From contig DASYXK010000015.1 of NCBI GenBank assembly GCA_035935115.1, positions 27,695-91,694 on the forward strand: a stretch of DNA of 64,000 nucleotides. Reading direction: 5' to 3'. Shown here piece after piece: positions 9,129 to 17,558 of the stretch; position 1 is the first letter of the stretch, and every line of letters begins with the position of its first letter. A program made the translations under genes and the position numbers. The DNA comes from TA-20 sp035935115 (lineage in GTDB: Archaea > Thermoproteota > Nitrososphaeria > Nitrososphaerales > Nitrosopumilaceae). A model generated the notes under the pieces. The model worked only from the letters and a program-made list of their open reading frames with translations, did not search any database and was not told the DNA's origin.

Positions 9129-9857
9129 TTCTTGAAGTTTTTTCGCTTCCAAAACAGGATCTTTTGCATTCAAAATTGTTCGTCCAACAATTAGATAATT
9201 TGCACCAGACCGAATTGCATTGACTGGATCCCCACCTTGTGTACCAACTCCGGGAGAGTAAATTTCACATCGTCCTTTTGATCTTTTGGAGCATGACTTT
9301 ATTATTTGTGGAACTGTTGCGCCAACTACAATACCGTCTGCTTTCATAGAACAAGACCATTCCAAAAATAATTCATTAATTTTTAATGTCTTTTTGTTCT
9401 GTAGTACGGTAAGACCATATCCTAATTTTGCACCAGGATGACTCATATGAACAAGTGTTATAATCCCATGATCATCTTTATGTGCAGATTCAATAAGACT
9501 TTGCAGATTTTCGGAGCCCATTATTGGATTTACGATTACCGCATCAAATCCTGCTTGCCACAATTTCTCAGTTGCAATTTTATTGGTATTTCCAATATCA
9601 TTTAATTTTATATCTGCAATAGTTTGCAAGCCTGCATCATGAGCAACACGGTTTATTTTTGTAAGACTTTTTATTCCAAGTGGTAAGATTAGATGAAAAT
9701 TAAATTTAATTGCACATAGAAATTTATTTAGTGTTTTTATATTTTTTATTGTATTACTTTCTAGTTTTTGAGTAGATGGGTTTTCCAAATCGTTTGCCAA
9801 TATGATTCTGCTTTTACCAGATGCAGATTCTCTTATTCTTGTTCTATAACCAGTCAT
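9111..9857 (-). CDS. pyrF: Orotidine 5'-phosphate decarboxylase
   Basis: A 248-residue enzyme for the last step of UMP synthesis. The catalytic D-x-K-x-x-D motif is ADIKLNDIG, and the phosphate-binding end carries SPGVGTQGGDP and NYLIVGRTI. The stop lies inside the tail of the Nudix gene. The start overlaps the upstream hypothetical gene by 4 bases, suggesting a two-gene operon. Confidence 0.93.
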   Translation of the reverse strand: MTGYRTRIRESASGKSRIILANDLENPSTQKLESNTIKNIKTLNKFLCAIKFNFHLILPLGIKSLTKINRVAHDAGLQTIADIKLNDIGNTNKIATEKLWQAGFDAVIVNPIMGSENLQSLIESAHKDDHGIITLVHMSHPGAKLGYGLTVLQNKKTLKINELFLEWSCSMKADGIVVGATVPQIIKSCSKRSKGRCEIYSPGVGTQGGDPVNAIRSGANYLIVGRTILNAKDPVLEAKKLQELSLGI

Positions 9858-10510
9858 AGTTTAACTAGCGGATGTTTATCTTTTAGTTTTATTACTTTAA
9901 GATAGGAATAACCATGCTCCGTTATAGCACTTACAAAAGTAGGTATCAATCCATCCTTACTTGAATATTTCAAAAAGGGTTTCATTGGTTCACTATCTAA
10001 TTTAACATGACAGAAATAGGACACCTCATCTGATTCATTAAAATTCATAAAGACACCTATCACCCAATTTGTTCCATTTTGAAAAGCAAAAAGCGGGAAT
10101 GGGGCTTCTTCAAATCCATAGCTTAGTTTTATCAGACTTGTAATGTCTTCAAGCTCAAGCGGTTCATAAGTTACTTCTAATTCTTTGTTTGTTTCTGGTT
10201 TTAGAGATGGAGGTAATGATTTTACTCTAACAATTGGTGAATAGAGATATGTAGGATTTGTGATGGTATTAACAATCTCAGAATCTTCTTTTCCTCCCTT
10301 AAAACCATATGAAAGATAATGACCAATCTTATCTATTGGAGTAAAATAGATTACCGGTTTTTCTTTAAGAAGATCCATTTGGACAGAAATAACATGTTGA
10401 CCATCAAGATCAAATGAAAAAGATGTACGCGGAACTCTTTCAAAAGCACATACTAGTCTTGAAAATTCTATTATATCAGCAACTTGAATGTAATGTGGTA
10501 GTTTTATCAT
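9854..10510 (-). CDS. Conserved hypothetical protein upstream of pyrF
   Basis: A 218-residue soluble protein without recognised motifs. Two halves look related in pattern: an N-terminal VCAFERVPRTSFSFDLDGQHVI and a later LSYGFEEAPFPLFAFQNG each precede a beta-rich stretch, so it may be an internal duplication. It overlaps pyrF by 4 bases. No function is proposed. Confidence 0.75.
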   Translation of the reverse strand: MIKLPHYIQVADIIEFSRLVCAFERVPRTSFSFDLDGQHVISVQMDLLKEKPVIYFTPIDKIGHYLSYGFKGGKEDSEIVNTITNPTYLYSPIVRVKSLPPSLKPETNKELEVTYEPLELEDITSLIKLSYGFEEAPFPLFAFQNGTNWVIGVFMNFNESDEVSYFCHVKLDSEPMKPFLKYSSKDGLIPTFVSAITEHGYSYLKVIKLKDKHPLVKL

Positions 10511-10564
10511 AGATCTCTTGAAAAAAATACCCCATTAAAAGGTAGTTAGTTACTATTCTAATCT

Positions 10565-11569
10565 TTATGACTCGCGTCGATCAATTATATCATTTACGTC
10601 TGGGCCAGTACCAATAAGAGTTATTGGCACCTTAAGTTGATCTTCGATTGATTTGATAAAATATTTTGCTGGCGAGCTAAGATCCAAAAAAGACTGCATG
10701 TGTACACATTCAGGAAAAATTACGTCAAGCTTGGTTATGGCAATTTGAGTTGCGCTGTTAAGCATAATTGCCCTTTTTGCAAGTTCAAAATCAAATTCAG
10801 CTGCTCTTCTTTGTCTGCCAGTTACCGTTCCAATTTCTTGCCATCCTTTTGTAGTTGTTTGTTCTGGAGAAAGTTCGTTCTTTAAAGGACCTGTACCAAC
10901 TCTAGTTACATAAGACTTGAAAACTACCATTACATCAGTTACGTTCTTTGGCCCAAGTCCAATATCAGAACATATTCCTGACGCAGTAACATCCTTTGAT
11001 GTAACATAAGGATATGTTCCATGCCATAATGAGAGAAATGTACCTTGTGTTCCTTCAACAAGAACATTCTCGTTTTGCTGTAAAGCATAGTTAATTGCAT
11101 TAGGTACATCCTCAAGATAAAGCGCCAGAGAATCTATATCTTTGGCAAGTTTTAGCGTTCTCATAGCTCTATCTGCATTAGCAGGTCCTGTACCTGAACC
11201 AGTACTGCCAATTGATTCTTTCAACCTACCTTGAGAGTCAGCTGTTTTATGAGATTCTTCAATAATTCCGCATTGAAAATCTACAAATGATCTATCAGAT
11301 ACTCCAAATTCTTCTATTTCTTTTAAAAGAATTTCTGGACTTACCACGACTCCAGGTCCAATAAGAAGTCTAGTATTTTTATTCAAAAATGCACTTGGCA
11401 ACATTCTTACTTTGTATTTTTTATTGTCATATTCAATTGTGTGACCGGCATTTGGACCTGCACCTCCCCTTACAGCAATCACCGGATTATCTTTCATTGC
11501 AAGATAGGAAATTATCTTACCTTTTCCTTCATCTCCATAAAATCCACCCACAATAACTGTTGAAGGCAT
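10565..11569 (-). CDS. purA: Adenylosuccinate synthetase
   Basis: A 334-residue GTP-dependent enzyme converting IMP and aspartate to adenylosuccinate. The N-terminal GGFYGDEGKGKI is the P-loop-like motif, and GGAGPNAGHTIE carries the catalytic His. The length matches the short archaeal form. The partner enzyme purB is also in this window, at 28288-29649. Confidence 0.95.
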   Translation of the reverse strand: MPSTVIVGGFYGDEGKGKIISYLAMKDNPVIAVRGGAGPNAGHTIEYDNKKYKVRMLPSAFLNKNTRLLIGPGVVVSPEILLKEIEEFGVSDRSFVDFQCGIIEESHKTADSQGRLKESIGSTGSGTGPANADRAMRTLKLAKDIDSLALYLEDVPNAINYALQQNENVLVEGTQGTFLSLWHGTYPYVTSKDVTASGICSDIGLGPKNVTDVMVVFKSYVTRVGTGPLKNELSPEQTTTKGWQEIGTVTGRQRRAAEFDFELAKRAIMLNSATQIAITKLDVIFPECVHMQSFLDLSSPAKYFIKSIEDQLKVPITLIGTGPDVNDIIDRRES

Positions 11570-11644
11570 ACAAGGAAAACATAGCTGGACATATTTAAGC
11601 CAAATTATACCAATACAATTTTAACAAAGTGAGTCAGTGCAATT

Positions 11645-12109
11645 TTGTTGTCAGAACCAAACTATGCTGGAAATATCATAGTTTCATTAGCAAGTCTTCC
11701 AGAGTTTCTTCGAAAACCTATTTTGAAAAAAAGATTGATAGAATTTTTTTCAATGTCACAATTAGATAAACAAGAAATAATAAACAATGCTCTCCAAGCT
11801 GGGCCTACGATCCCATTTGATAAATTTTCAAAGCTGTTTAAGACTTGGCTTGAAATTTTGAGCACTTTATCAGAAGAGCAAAGAACTGTCATGTTTACGA
11901 CATACATTAACGAAATTACAGAAAATCCACAAAAAATCATTTTATTTAATCTAGATGGAATTTTGGAAGTGTATCTATCCTTGAATCAAAGTGAAAAGGA
12001 TACAATTTCTAAATCAGTTAAAAAAATAACTGATGTTTTGCAGGATAATAAAAAAAAGAGGCTACTTCTCACGATACCAGATAGAGCAAAAATCGAGCTT
12101 GGAATTTAA
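11645..12109 (+). CDS. Hypothetical alpha-helical protein
   Basis: A 154-residue soluble protein rich in helix-forming segments (LKKRLIEFFSMSQLDKQEI). The start is a TTG, and no better in-frame start is seen. It converges on the Fe-S protector gene with a 4-base overlap. No motif is recognised. Confidence 0.7.
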   Translation: MLSEPNYAGNIIVSLASLPEFLRKPILKKRLIEFFSMSQLDKQEIINNALQAGPTIPFDKFSKLFKTWLEILSTLSEEQRTVMFTTYINEITENPQKIILFNLDGILEVYLSLNQSEKDTISKSVKKITDVLQDNKKKRLLLTIPDRAKIELGI

Positions 12110-12381
12110 GTTGGTTTTTCGGGATTTCGTTTGTTTTCATCGGCAAAGTTTACGACATCTCCTTCTGGTGTTAAAACACCAACAAAGACTTTTTCATATT
12201 TTTTGAGAACCTTTCTGTGATCTGGCATTGACATGTCAAGCTTCATTTCATTCATAACCATAACTCTGTATTGTTTCCATTCGGCCCAACATTCATTACA
12301 GCAGGGATAATTTGCTGCCATAGGATCAAGTTCTACTTCTACCGGAATATCTTTTTTACATTTGGTACATATTTTTGCCAT
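12106..12381 (-). CDS. YggX-like Fe-S cluster protector / iron-trafficking protein
   Basis: A 91-residue protein with an N-terminal CTKCKK and CCNECWAEW, followed by MNEMKLDMSMPDHRKVL. The arrangement of cysteines, CWxEW and NE-x-x-LD matches archaeal YggX-type proteins that carry an extra zinc ribbon. These are thought to protect Fe-S clusters from oxidative damage. The C-terminal tail (GVLTPEGDVVNF) is an extension that I do not recognise. Confidence 0.7.
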   Translation of the reverse strand: MAKICTKCKKDIPVEVELDPMAANYPCCNECWAEWKQYRVMVMNEMKLDMSMPDHRKVLKKYEKVFVGVLTPEGDVVNFADENKRNPEKPT

Positions 12382-12452
12382 AACGTGACAACAAATTGTC
12401 GCAATTTATTCTTTTAATAAAGAGATATTAGCGCAATTAACGTAGATATGAT

Positions 12453-12659
12453 ATGAAGATAAAATGCCCAAAATGCAGCGACATAGCAGAGATGGGAGAT
12501 GATTTTTCATTTGTCAAGTGTTCACATTGTTCACTTGATATGACATATGGTGAATATGTAAAATATCTTACATACAAAGATGCCAGATATTCTGATATTC
12601 TAGGAGATTATGCTTCCGCTACAGAAGGCACTACAGCTGGAACTCTTGACGATTGGTAG
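12453..12659 (+). CDS. Small zinc-ribbon protein
   Basis: A 68-residue protein with two CxxC pairs (CPKCSDIAEM and CSHCSLDM) and an acidic, Ser/Thr/Gly-rich tail ending LDDW. A structural zinc ribbon is evident; the function is unknown. The start ATG is close to the probable promoter, consistent with a short or absent leader. Confidence 0.75.
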   Translation: MKIKCPKCSDIAEMGDDFSFVKCSHCSLDMTYGEYVKYLTYKDARYSDILGDYASATEGTTAGTLDDW

Positions 12660-12710
12660 AAAAAATTTACCTGTAAGACTTAATTAATTTTGAATGAATA
12701 CTGCGATTAG

Positions 12711-13346
12711 TTGGAATTTGTACTTGAGATAATTCTTAATCTAGTAGGTTTTGGAGTAGGTCTTCTAATAGGAATTTTTGCACATATTGGTTTTAAAAAT
12801 ACTGGCAGCCCAACACTTTTCCGTTTAACAATAGCTTTTTTGGCAATAAGCATAGGATTTGGCGTTGTAGGTTTGGGATACATAGGCGATTCTTTTTTCA
12901 TTCATTCTGGAAAAATAGAATCAGGAATTCAAACTTTAGGAATTGGAATTCAAACAATAGGGTATTTTTTTATTGCATTTTCCCATGGTATCAAGTCATT
13001 TTTCCCCAAGTCAAGATATTTGAAATCAATTGTTGTACCACTTTTCATCATTCCAGGTAATTCAATTGAGCATATTATAAGGTCAATTTCTTTTATCCTA
13101 CTGGTATATGGGACAATAGAGACAATAATGTCATATATGGAAAATAGGAAGACTAGTACGATTTTCGTTGCTTCTGGTCTAGGGCTCCTTGCATTAGGAG
13201 AATTTCTTGGATGGTATTCCGTGGTGTTTCCAAAATCAGTCCTTTATGTGATATCACTCTCAACTAAGATAGTAGGATTGGGAGCTCTGTTCGTACCCAT
13301 CTCCAAAGTTCCATTAAGAGGGATGAAATTTGGCGGCAATATATAG
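12711..13346 (+). CDS. Multi-pass membrane protein of unknown function
   Basis: A 211-residue protein with about six hydrophobic helices, including ILNLVGFGVGLLIGIFAHIG, LTIAFLAISIGFGVVGLGYI and FVASGLGLLALGEFLGWYSV. The start is TTG. Its end overlaps the following winged-helix gene by 17 bases, so the two are likely translationally coupled. This may be a membrane sensor with its regulator, which is only an inference. Confidence 0.75.
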   Translation: MEFVLEIILNLVGFGVGLLIGIFAHIGFKNTGSPTLFRLTIAFLAISIGFGVVGLGYIGDSFFIHSGKIESGIQTLGIGIQTIGYFFIAFSHGIKSFFPKSRYLKSIVVPLFIIPGNSIEHIIRSISFILLVYGTIETIMSYMENRKTSTIFVASGLGLLALGEFLGWYSVVFPKSVLYVISLSTKIVGLGALFVPISKVPLRGMKFGGNI

Positions 13347-13620
13347 AACTCACATGAGTATAATTGGCGATATACTTACTACTACAAGAGATGAGGTACC
13401 AGATGAGACTGGTGCCAGTGTTACCTATCTCATACGAAAAGCTAACATTTCTTATGGAAGAATATCAAAAATTTTAGAAACATTAGTGCAGCAGGGCCTT
13501 TTGGAACAAACAAGCTCTGATAGAGCATGCAAGTATAAGATTAGTTCAAGAGGAAGGGAATTCTTGCAGGCATATCGTGGATTCAGAGAATTTGCAGAGA
13601 CATTTGGTTTAAGAATTTAG
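13330..13620 (+). CDS. Winged-helix transcriptional regulator
   Basis: A 96-residue single-domain winged helix: YRTHMSIIGDIL, then a recognition region NISYGRISKILETLVQQGLL and a wing ending YKISSRGREFLQAY. It is of the ArnR/DUF4364-like small archaeal type. The TTG start at 13330 retains the conserved YRT lead-in. A close paralogue lies at 20318-20599. The overlap with the upstream membrane protein suggests a coupled pair. Confidence 0.82.
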   Translation: MAAIYRTHMSIIGDILTTTRDEVPDETGASVTYLIRKANISYGRISKILETLVQQGLLEQTSSDRACKYKISSRGREFLQAYRGFREFAETFGLRI

Positions 13621-13703
13621 CTTTTATCTTCTTCGACATCTTCTTCATCTTCGATATCATCATCAAAATCATCTTCAAAATCATTATCGTATTCGTTTGA
13701 CAT
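13617..13703 (-). CDS. Very acidic 28-residue micro-protein
   Basis: A short ORF starting MSNEYDNDFEDD, in which well over half the residues are Asp or Glu. It ends on the stop codon of the winged-helix gene on the other strand. Its bias could reflect a real acidic peptide or a low-complexity region. No homologue is recognised. Confidence 0.35.
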   Translation of the reverse strand: MSNEYDNDFEDDFDDDIEDEEDVEEDKS

Positions 13704-13822
13704 CGTCAGTAGAAAAAAGTAAATTACTATTAAGGATTTAGGTGGATAACTATTTTTGGTTTTGAAACATCAAATGTAGATAATTAAAGTTCCGCTGATA
13801 TGTTGTTTTAACAATGATTCTT

Positions 13823-13936
13823 TTAGACAGAAGCTCCTACCCAACCACCACATGAAACACAAATGTCCATTCCGTCTTCATTGACATATGTTTCACCTCC
13901 AGGTGGACATTGACATTGTTGAATTTCTTCACCCAT
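13823..13936 (-). CDS. 37-residue putative zinc-binding micro-protein
   Basis: The frame contains CQCPPGGETY and MDICVSCGGW, a CxC plus CxxC arrangement suited to one zinc. The same frame extends to a methionine at 14056, but that would overlap the start of the divergent Sua5 gene, so I prefer the internal ATG at 13936. The function is unknown. Confidence 0.5.
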   Translation of the reverse strand: MGEEIQQCQCPPGGETYVNEDGMDICVSCGGWVGASV

Positions 13937-14012
13937 ATACAAGGTTACGTCAATCAATCTTATATTGTTTAATAACAAGACATAATTTACTTCATCGCCT
14001 TTTGAAAAAATT

Positions 14013-14612
14013 GTGATTGTTGCTTGCGATCCGCATGGAATCAAATTAGCTGCCATTACAGTAAAGAAAGGTGGTCTAGTTGTATTTCCTACAGATACCG
14101 TTTATGGCATAGGATGCGATCCGCGAAATCCAAAAGCTGTTGATGCAGTCTACAGAATAAAGAAAAGGGGCGAATCCAAAAATTTGCCTGTCCTTGGATA
14201 TTCAAAAAAAGAGATATCGGAAATAGCCATATTTGATAAATTATCTAACAAAATTGCAGACAGATTCTGGCCAGGACCAGTAACCCTAGTTTTAAAATTA
14301 AAAGATAATGAAATTAAGGAGTCTATGAAGTTAGATGACAAAATTGCGGTACGAGTTCCTAATCACCCATGTGTACTATCTCTTTTGAAGGAATGTAAAA
14401 TCATAGTTGGGACTAGTGCAAATTATTCTGGAAATCCACCATTTTCTGATTCAAAGGAAGTATTGGCGAACTTTGCAGGATTCGATGTTTTCTTAGATGG
14501 TGGAAGAATACTAAATTCGAATGAATCCACAGTTGTAGAAATAGTTGAAGATGATTTGAAAGTATTAAGATCTGGAAAGATAACTAAAACGGAGATAACA
14601 GCATTATTTTGA
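14013..14612 (+). CDS. L-threonylcarbamoyladenylate synthase (Sua5/YrdC/TsaC)
   Basis: A 199-residue enzyme making threonylcarbamoyl-AMP from threonine, bicarbonate and ATP, the first step of tRNA t6A37 formation. The family hallmark GGLVVFPTDTVYGIGCD is present, as are KKRGESKNLPV and the SANYSGNPP segment. The start is GTG. It lacks the extra C-terminal Sua5 domain and so is the short YrdC form. It sits next to a THUMP protein and a Cgi121 (KEOPS) gene, a coherent tRNA-modification neighbourhood. Confidence 0.93.
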   Translation: MIVACDPHGIKLAAITVKKGGLVVFPTDTVYGIGCDPRNPKAVDAVYRIKKRGESKNLPVLGYSKKEISEIAIFDKLSNKIADRFWPGPVTLVLKLKDNEIKESMKLDDKIAVRVPNHPCVLSLLKECKIIVGTSANYSGNPPFSDSKEVLANFAGFDVFLDGGRILNSNESTVVEIVEDDLKVLRSGKITKTEITALF

Positions 14613-15130
14613 ATCTGATTGTAACATCTAGTCGCCATCTTGAAGACGAGGCCGCTCAAGAGATAACCACGATTCTAGAAAGTTTTGGTGATAATAACAT
14701 CACTATAAACATAACAAATCTTTCGGGGATTGTGACTTGTAATACTACACTTGAACCATTTTCAGTAATTAAAAAAATTCAAGAAAAAATACTGGAAGAA
14801 CCGTGGAGTATGAGATATTGTCACAGAATTATACCTATCCAGGAAACAGTAATCACTGAAAAACAAAACATAGTGAATTCTGTACTCAACTTTGCAAAAA
14901 TAATGAAAGTCGAAGACACCTATAGAATAACAGTTGAAAAGAGACATTCTACCATTTCAACAAAGGAAATAATTGATGCAATTGCAGATAAAATAGATAA
15001 CAAAGTATCCCTTGAAAAATTTGATTGGATAATACTAGTAGAGATTCTAGGAAACAAGACTGGCATTTCAATACTAAAAGAAAATGATATTTTGAGTACT
15101 CAAAAATTAAAACGTAGTTTATCTGAATAG
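14609..15130 (+). CDS. THUMP-domain RNA-binding protein
   Basis: A 173-residue protein with an N-terminal NFLD-like part (LEDEAAQEITTILESFG) and a C-terminal THUMP region (YRITVEKRHSTISTKEII, then WIILVEILGNKTGISIL). The length and layout resemble Tan1-type proteins, which help acetylate tRNA cytidine 12. The 4-base overlap with Sua5 indicates co-translation. The stop overlaps the convergent Cgi121 fusion gene by 12 bases. Confidence 0.85.
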   Translation: MNLIVTSSRHLEDEAAQEITTILESFGDNNITINITNLSGIVTCNTTLEPFSVIKKIQEKILEEPWSMRYCHRIIPIQETVITEKQNIVNSVLNFAKIMKVEDTYRITVEKRHSTISTKEIIDAIADKIDNKVSLEKFDWIILVEILGNKTGISILKENDILSTQKLKRSLSE

Positions 15131-15898
15131 GACAGCTGATTTTTCTGCAAGTAAATCCTCAAGTGGAGTAAGAGATGTCACAGATTGTAACTGTTTTGCA
15201 GATATTCCGAATTCTTTTTTTAGAAAATTAGAGTTATTTTTTGGGAAAACAGCAGATGTTAGTAGATGTTCCAATGAGGAATATAGTTTATCAAGAGAGT
15301 GTTTTTTTCCAATTGCTATTAAAATAAAATTTTCACGTCTTTTTATGCCAACTTTTTGAATTGCTTCACTAATTTGTCTTGTACAAGCAAATCGCATTAA
15401 AATGTCTGTTTCAAGTTTGTTTGAAAGCATACTACCAGTTTTTTGAGCTACAAGGGAAATTGTGATTACTTTTTTTGCATGTTCCAAGTTCAGAACATAA
15501 ATAGAATGCATACCTTGAATTATCAAATCCATATGCTTTTGACGTAAATCTTCAAGAAATTTTATTGGATCATCAAAATTATTTTTTATTCCTATCAATT
15601 CCATCCTAGTTTTGAACATGTTAAACCATATTCTTTTCACATTCCCGCCATGAATTACAGGAATTATACTAACTACATCTCCATCTTTTAGAACAGTTGC
15701 CAAGCCTTCCAAGGTAGAAGAATCAATACCGTTGATTGCAATTAACATATTTTTTACATCTAATTGTGGCAAGTTTTTTGGAATCCTTTCCTGAAGGAGT
15801 TCTATTAATTTGTAGACAGATATTGAGTCATTATCAATTTCTAATTTATCTGTAGAAAAGGATTTTTTTGCTCCTCCTAGAAGTTTTATCGTTAGCAT
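15119..15898 (-). CDS. ThiS/MoaD-like ubiquitin-fold protein fused to KEOPS subunit Cgi121
   Basis: A 259-residue two-domain protein. Residues 1-85 form a beta-grasp sulfur-carrier-like domain (MLTIKLLGGAKKSF to VVSIIPVIHGG), with a di-glycine at 84-85 where free MoaD/ThiS/SAMP proteins end. Residues 98-259 resemble Cgi121, including MRFACTRQISEAIQKVGI and a GKKHSLDKLYSSLE segment. Cgi121 binds tRNA in the KEOPS complex that makes t6A, consistent with the Sua5 neighbour. The fusion, and whether it is cleaved after GG, are the unusual points. Confidence 0.8.
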   Translation of the reverse strand: MLTIKLLGGAKKSFSTDKLEIDNDSISVYKLIELLQERIPKNLPQLDVKNMLIAINGIDSSTLEGLATVLKDGDVVSIIPVIHGGNVKRIWFNMFKTRMELIGIKNNFDDPIKFLEDLRQKHMDLIIQGMHSIYVLNLEHAKKVITISLVAQKTGSMLSNKLETDILMRFACTRQISEAIQKVGIKRRENFILIAIGKKHSLDKLYSSLEHLLTSAVFPKNNSNFLKKEFGISAKQLQSVTSLTPLEDLLAEKSAVLFR

Positions 15899-15970
15899 TA
15901 GTCAAATGTAGATTCTTAACCTATATTGAATTTCTGATTCAAATTAACAAGAGCAAATTCAGGTATAAAA

Positions 15971-16273
15971 TTAATTTAATATTTCTTCTTCCTGCAGTCC
16001 TTCTGGCTCTACAGATTCTGTTGCTTCTATTCTTTGAGCTTCTTTCTCATTTTGCTCTTCAATCTCACGCTTAATGTATGTTGTAATGTATCCTGCAATC
16101 TCATTTTTGAGACCTTTAGATCTAACAATAGCAATTTGATTGAGGGTTTTTTTATTTTGTGCAAAATCAGTTCCGAATTTATCTTTATAGATAGCTAGTA
16201 CTTCTGTTGAAATTCGTTTGATTCTATTCACGTCTTCGATTGGCAATAGGGGTTTTTTATACCTATACACCAA
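15971..16273 (-). CDS. Conserved hypothetical protein with acidic tail
   Basis: A 100-residue charged, probably helical protein. The basic N-terminal part (MVYRYKKPLLPIEDVNRI) is followed by KKTLNQIAIVRSKGLKNEIAGYI and a Glu-rich C-terminus. It overlaps the end of the tatD-like gene by 11 bases. No function is recognised. Confidence 0.7.
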   Translation of the reverse strand: MVYRYKKPLLPIEDVNRIKRISTEVLAIYKDKFGTDFAQNKKTLNQIAIVRSKGLKNEIAGYITTYIKREIEEQNEKEAQRIEATESVEPEGLQEEEILN

Positions 16274-17021
16274 GATAGTGCTTACAATTTTGTTCTAATT
16301 GATTGGAGATGTCATCATACGTTGTGTGCAAGACCTTTGCAGCACAAAATACAACACTTGGAAGAAAGGCTATCTGTCCTACTTTAAATCCAAAGCATCG
16401 TGAAAATTTCACAGGGCCGTCTGTTTCTACAAGAATTCTTTCTGTACTAGTTTCCGAAAGTAAAACTTGTTTGTCTTTTGCATATAACATAGCAGGTCCA
16501 TATGAAACAAAATACTCACGTTCCATTACTGTTTTTAGTTGTTTTTTACTACCTGCAAACCAATGTAATAAGATGCCAGAAATAGAATAAGATGGCAATA
16601 TGGACAATATTTCCTCTAATGTTGCTCTAGAGTGAATGGATACTGGTTTTTTCAGTTTTTCAGATAATGATAGCATTTTGTGGAAAACCAGTTCTTGATT
16701 TTTGAATCCAATTTCATCTGAAACATATGTTTTGTCAAGTCCAATCTCCCCAACTCCAGAAATATATTTTGAATTTTCTTCTATCAGATTAACAACAGGC
16801 TCTAAATCATTTGAAGATGCCTTCTCAGGATGAATGCCAATAAATGGCAATATCAGATTGCTTTTCTTACCAAGCTCAAGTGTTTTTTTTGAACTTTGAA
16901 GATCTACAGATACACAGCAAGCTCGTATTCTCAATTTATCCATACAATTAATAATAAATGGCAAATCTTTTGAAAATTCATCATCGGAAAGATGAATGTG
17001 AGTATCAGTAAGCCAACTCAT
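16263..17021 (-). CDS. TatD-family metal-dependent hydrolase
   Basis: About 252 residues. The N-terminal metal-binding motif is TDTHIHLSDDEF, followed by GEIGLDKTY, PVSIHSRAT, LLHWFAGS and the ILVETDGP segment, all typical of TatD DNases. The frame stays open across the histone promoter to 17339, but the family start MSWLTDTHIH fixes the ATG at 17021. It is divergent from the histone gene. Confidence 0.88.
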   Translation of the reverse strand: MSWLTDTHIHLSDDEFSKDLPFIINCMDKLRIRACCVSVDLQSSKKTLELGKKSNLILPFIGIHPEKASSNDLEPVVNLIEENSKYISGVGEIGLDKTYVSDEIGFKNQELVFHKMLSLSEKLKKPVSIHSRATLEEILSILPSYSISGILLHWFAGSKKQLKTVMEREYFVSYGPAMLYAKDKQVLLSETSTERILVETDGPVKFSRCFGFKVGQIAFLPSVVFCAAKVLHTTYDDISNQLEQNCKHYLGV

Positions 17022-17166
17022 GCAAAACCTTTGTTTTTTGTCCTTAAAATAGTAACACATGAAATCTAGATAAAAACATGGCATCAAGTTAGTCTGTAGA
17101 AATCGATTCCTACGTAGGTTTTTTTCCACTTGAAGTCTTTTATGAAAGTTAAGAAAAATCATCACC

Positions 17167-17388
17167 ATGACATCGTCTGAATTTGGTCTTTCTGCAATGT
17201 ATCGCATTTTAAAGAAATCAGGAGCAGAACGAGTTAGTGATGAATCAGCAGATGAATTAAGAAGGATTCTAGAAGAGATTGGAGTTGCTATAGCAAAAAG
17301 TGCCGTTGACATGTCAGTACATGCTGGAAGAAAGACCATAAAAGCTGAAGACGTCAGGCTTGCTGCAAAACAGTTTGCAAAATTCTGA
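17167..17388 (+). CDS. Archaeal histone
   Basis: A 73-residue histone-fold protein: LSAMYRILKKSGAERVS, SADELRRILEEIGVAIAKSA, and the final HAGRKTIKAEDVRLAAKQF. The last segment is the classic third-helix motif of HMf-type histones. There is no long tail. It is monocistronic and lies just upstream of tRNA-Cys. Confidence 0.97.
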   Translation: MTSSEFGLSAMYRILKKSGAERVSDESADELRRILEEIGVAIAKSAVDMSVHAGRKTIKAEDVRLAAKQFAKF

Positions 17389-17429
17389 TCTAAAAGATTT
17401 AATTGTTCATTGAAAGATTTTTTGAGTAC

Positions 17430-17501
17430 GGTGAGGTGGCAGAGCGGCTATGCGTTCGCCTGCAAAGCGAATCTATAGGGGTTCGAATCCCTTCCTCACC
17501 T
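17430..17501 (+). tRNA. tRNA-Cys (GCA)
   Basis: A cloverleaf with acceptor GGTGAGG/CCTCACC, anticodon stem TTCGC/GCGAA around loop CTGCAAA (anticodon GCA), and T-arm GGGGTTCGAATCCC. There is no intron and no encoded CCA. It lies 57 bases upstream of the AIPR nuclease gene. Confidence 0.95.
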
Positions 17502-17558
17502 TTTATTATATCATAATAACCAACTTCTCTAAATACACCAATTTCTAATCATGCTAGT

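Noticed and set aside
17022..17339. N-terminal extension of the TatD-like frame across the histone gene region
   Set aside because: The extension is antisense to the histone gene and unlike TatD; the family start MSWLTDTHIH sets the ATG at 17021.
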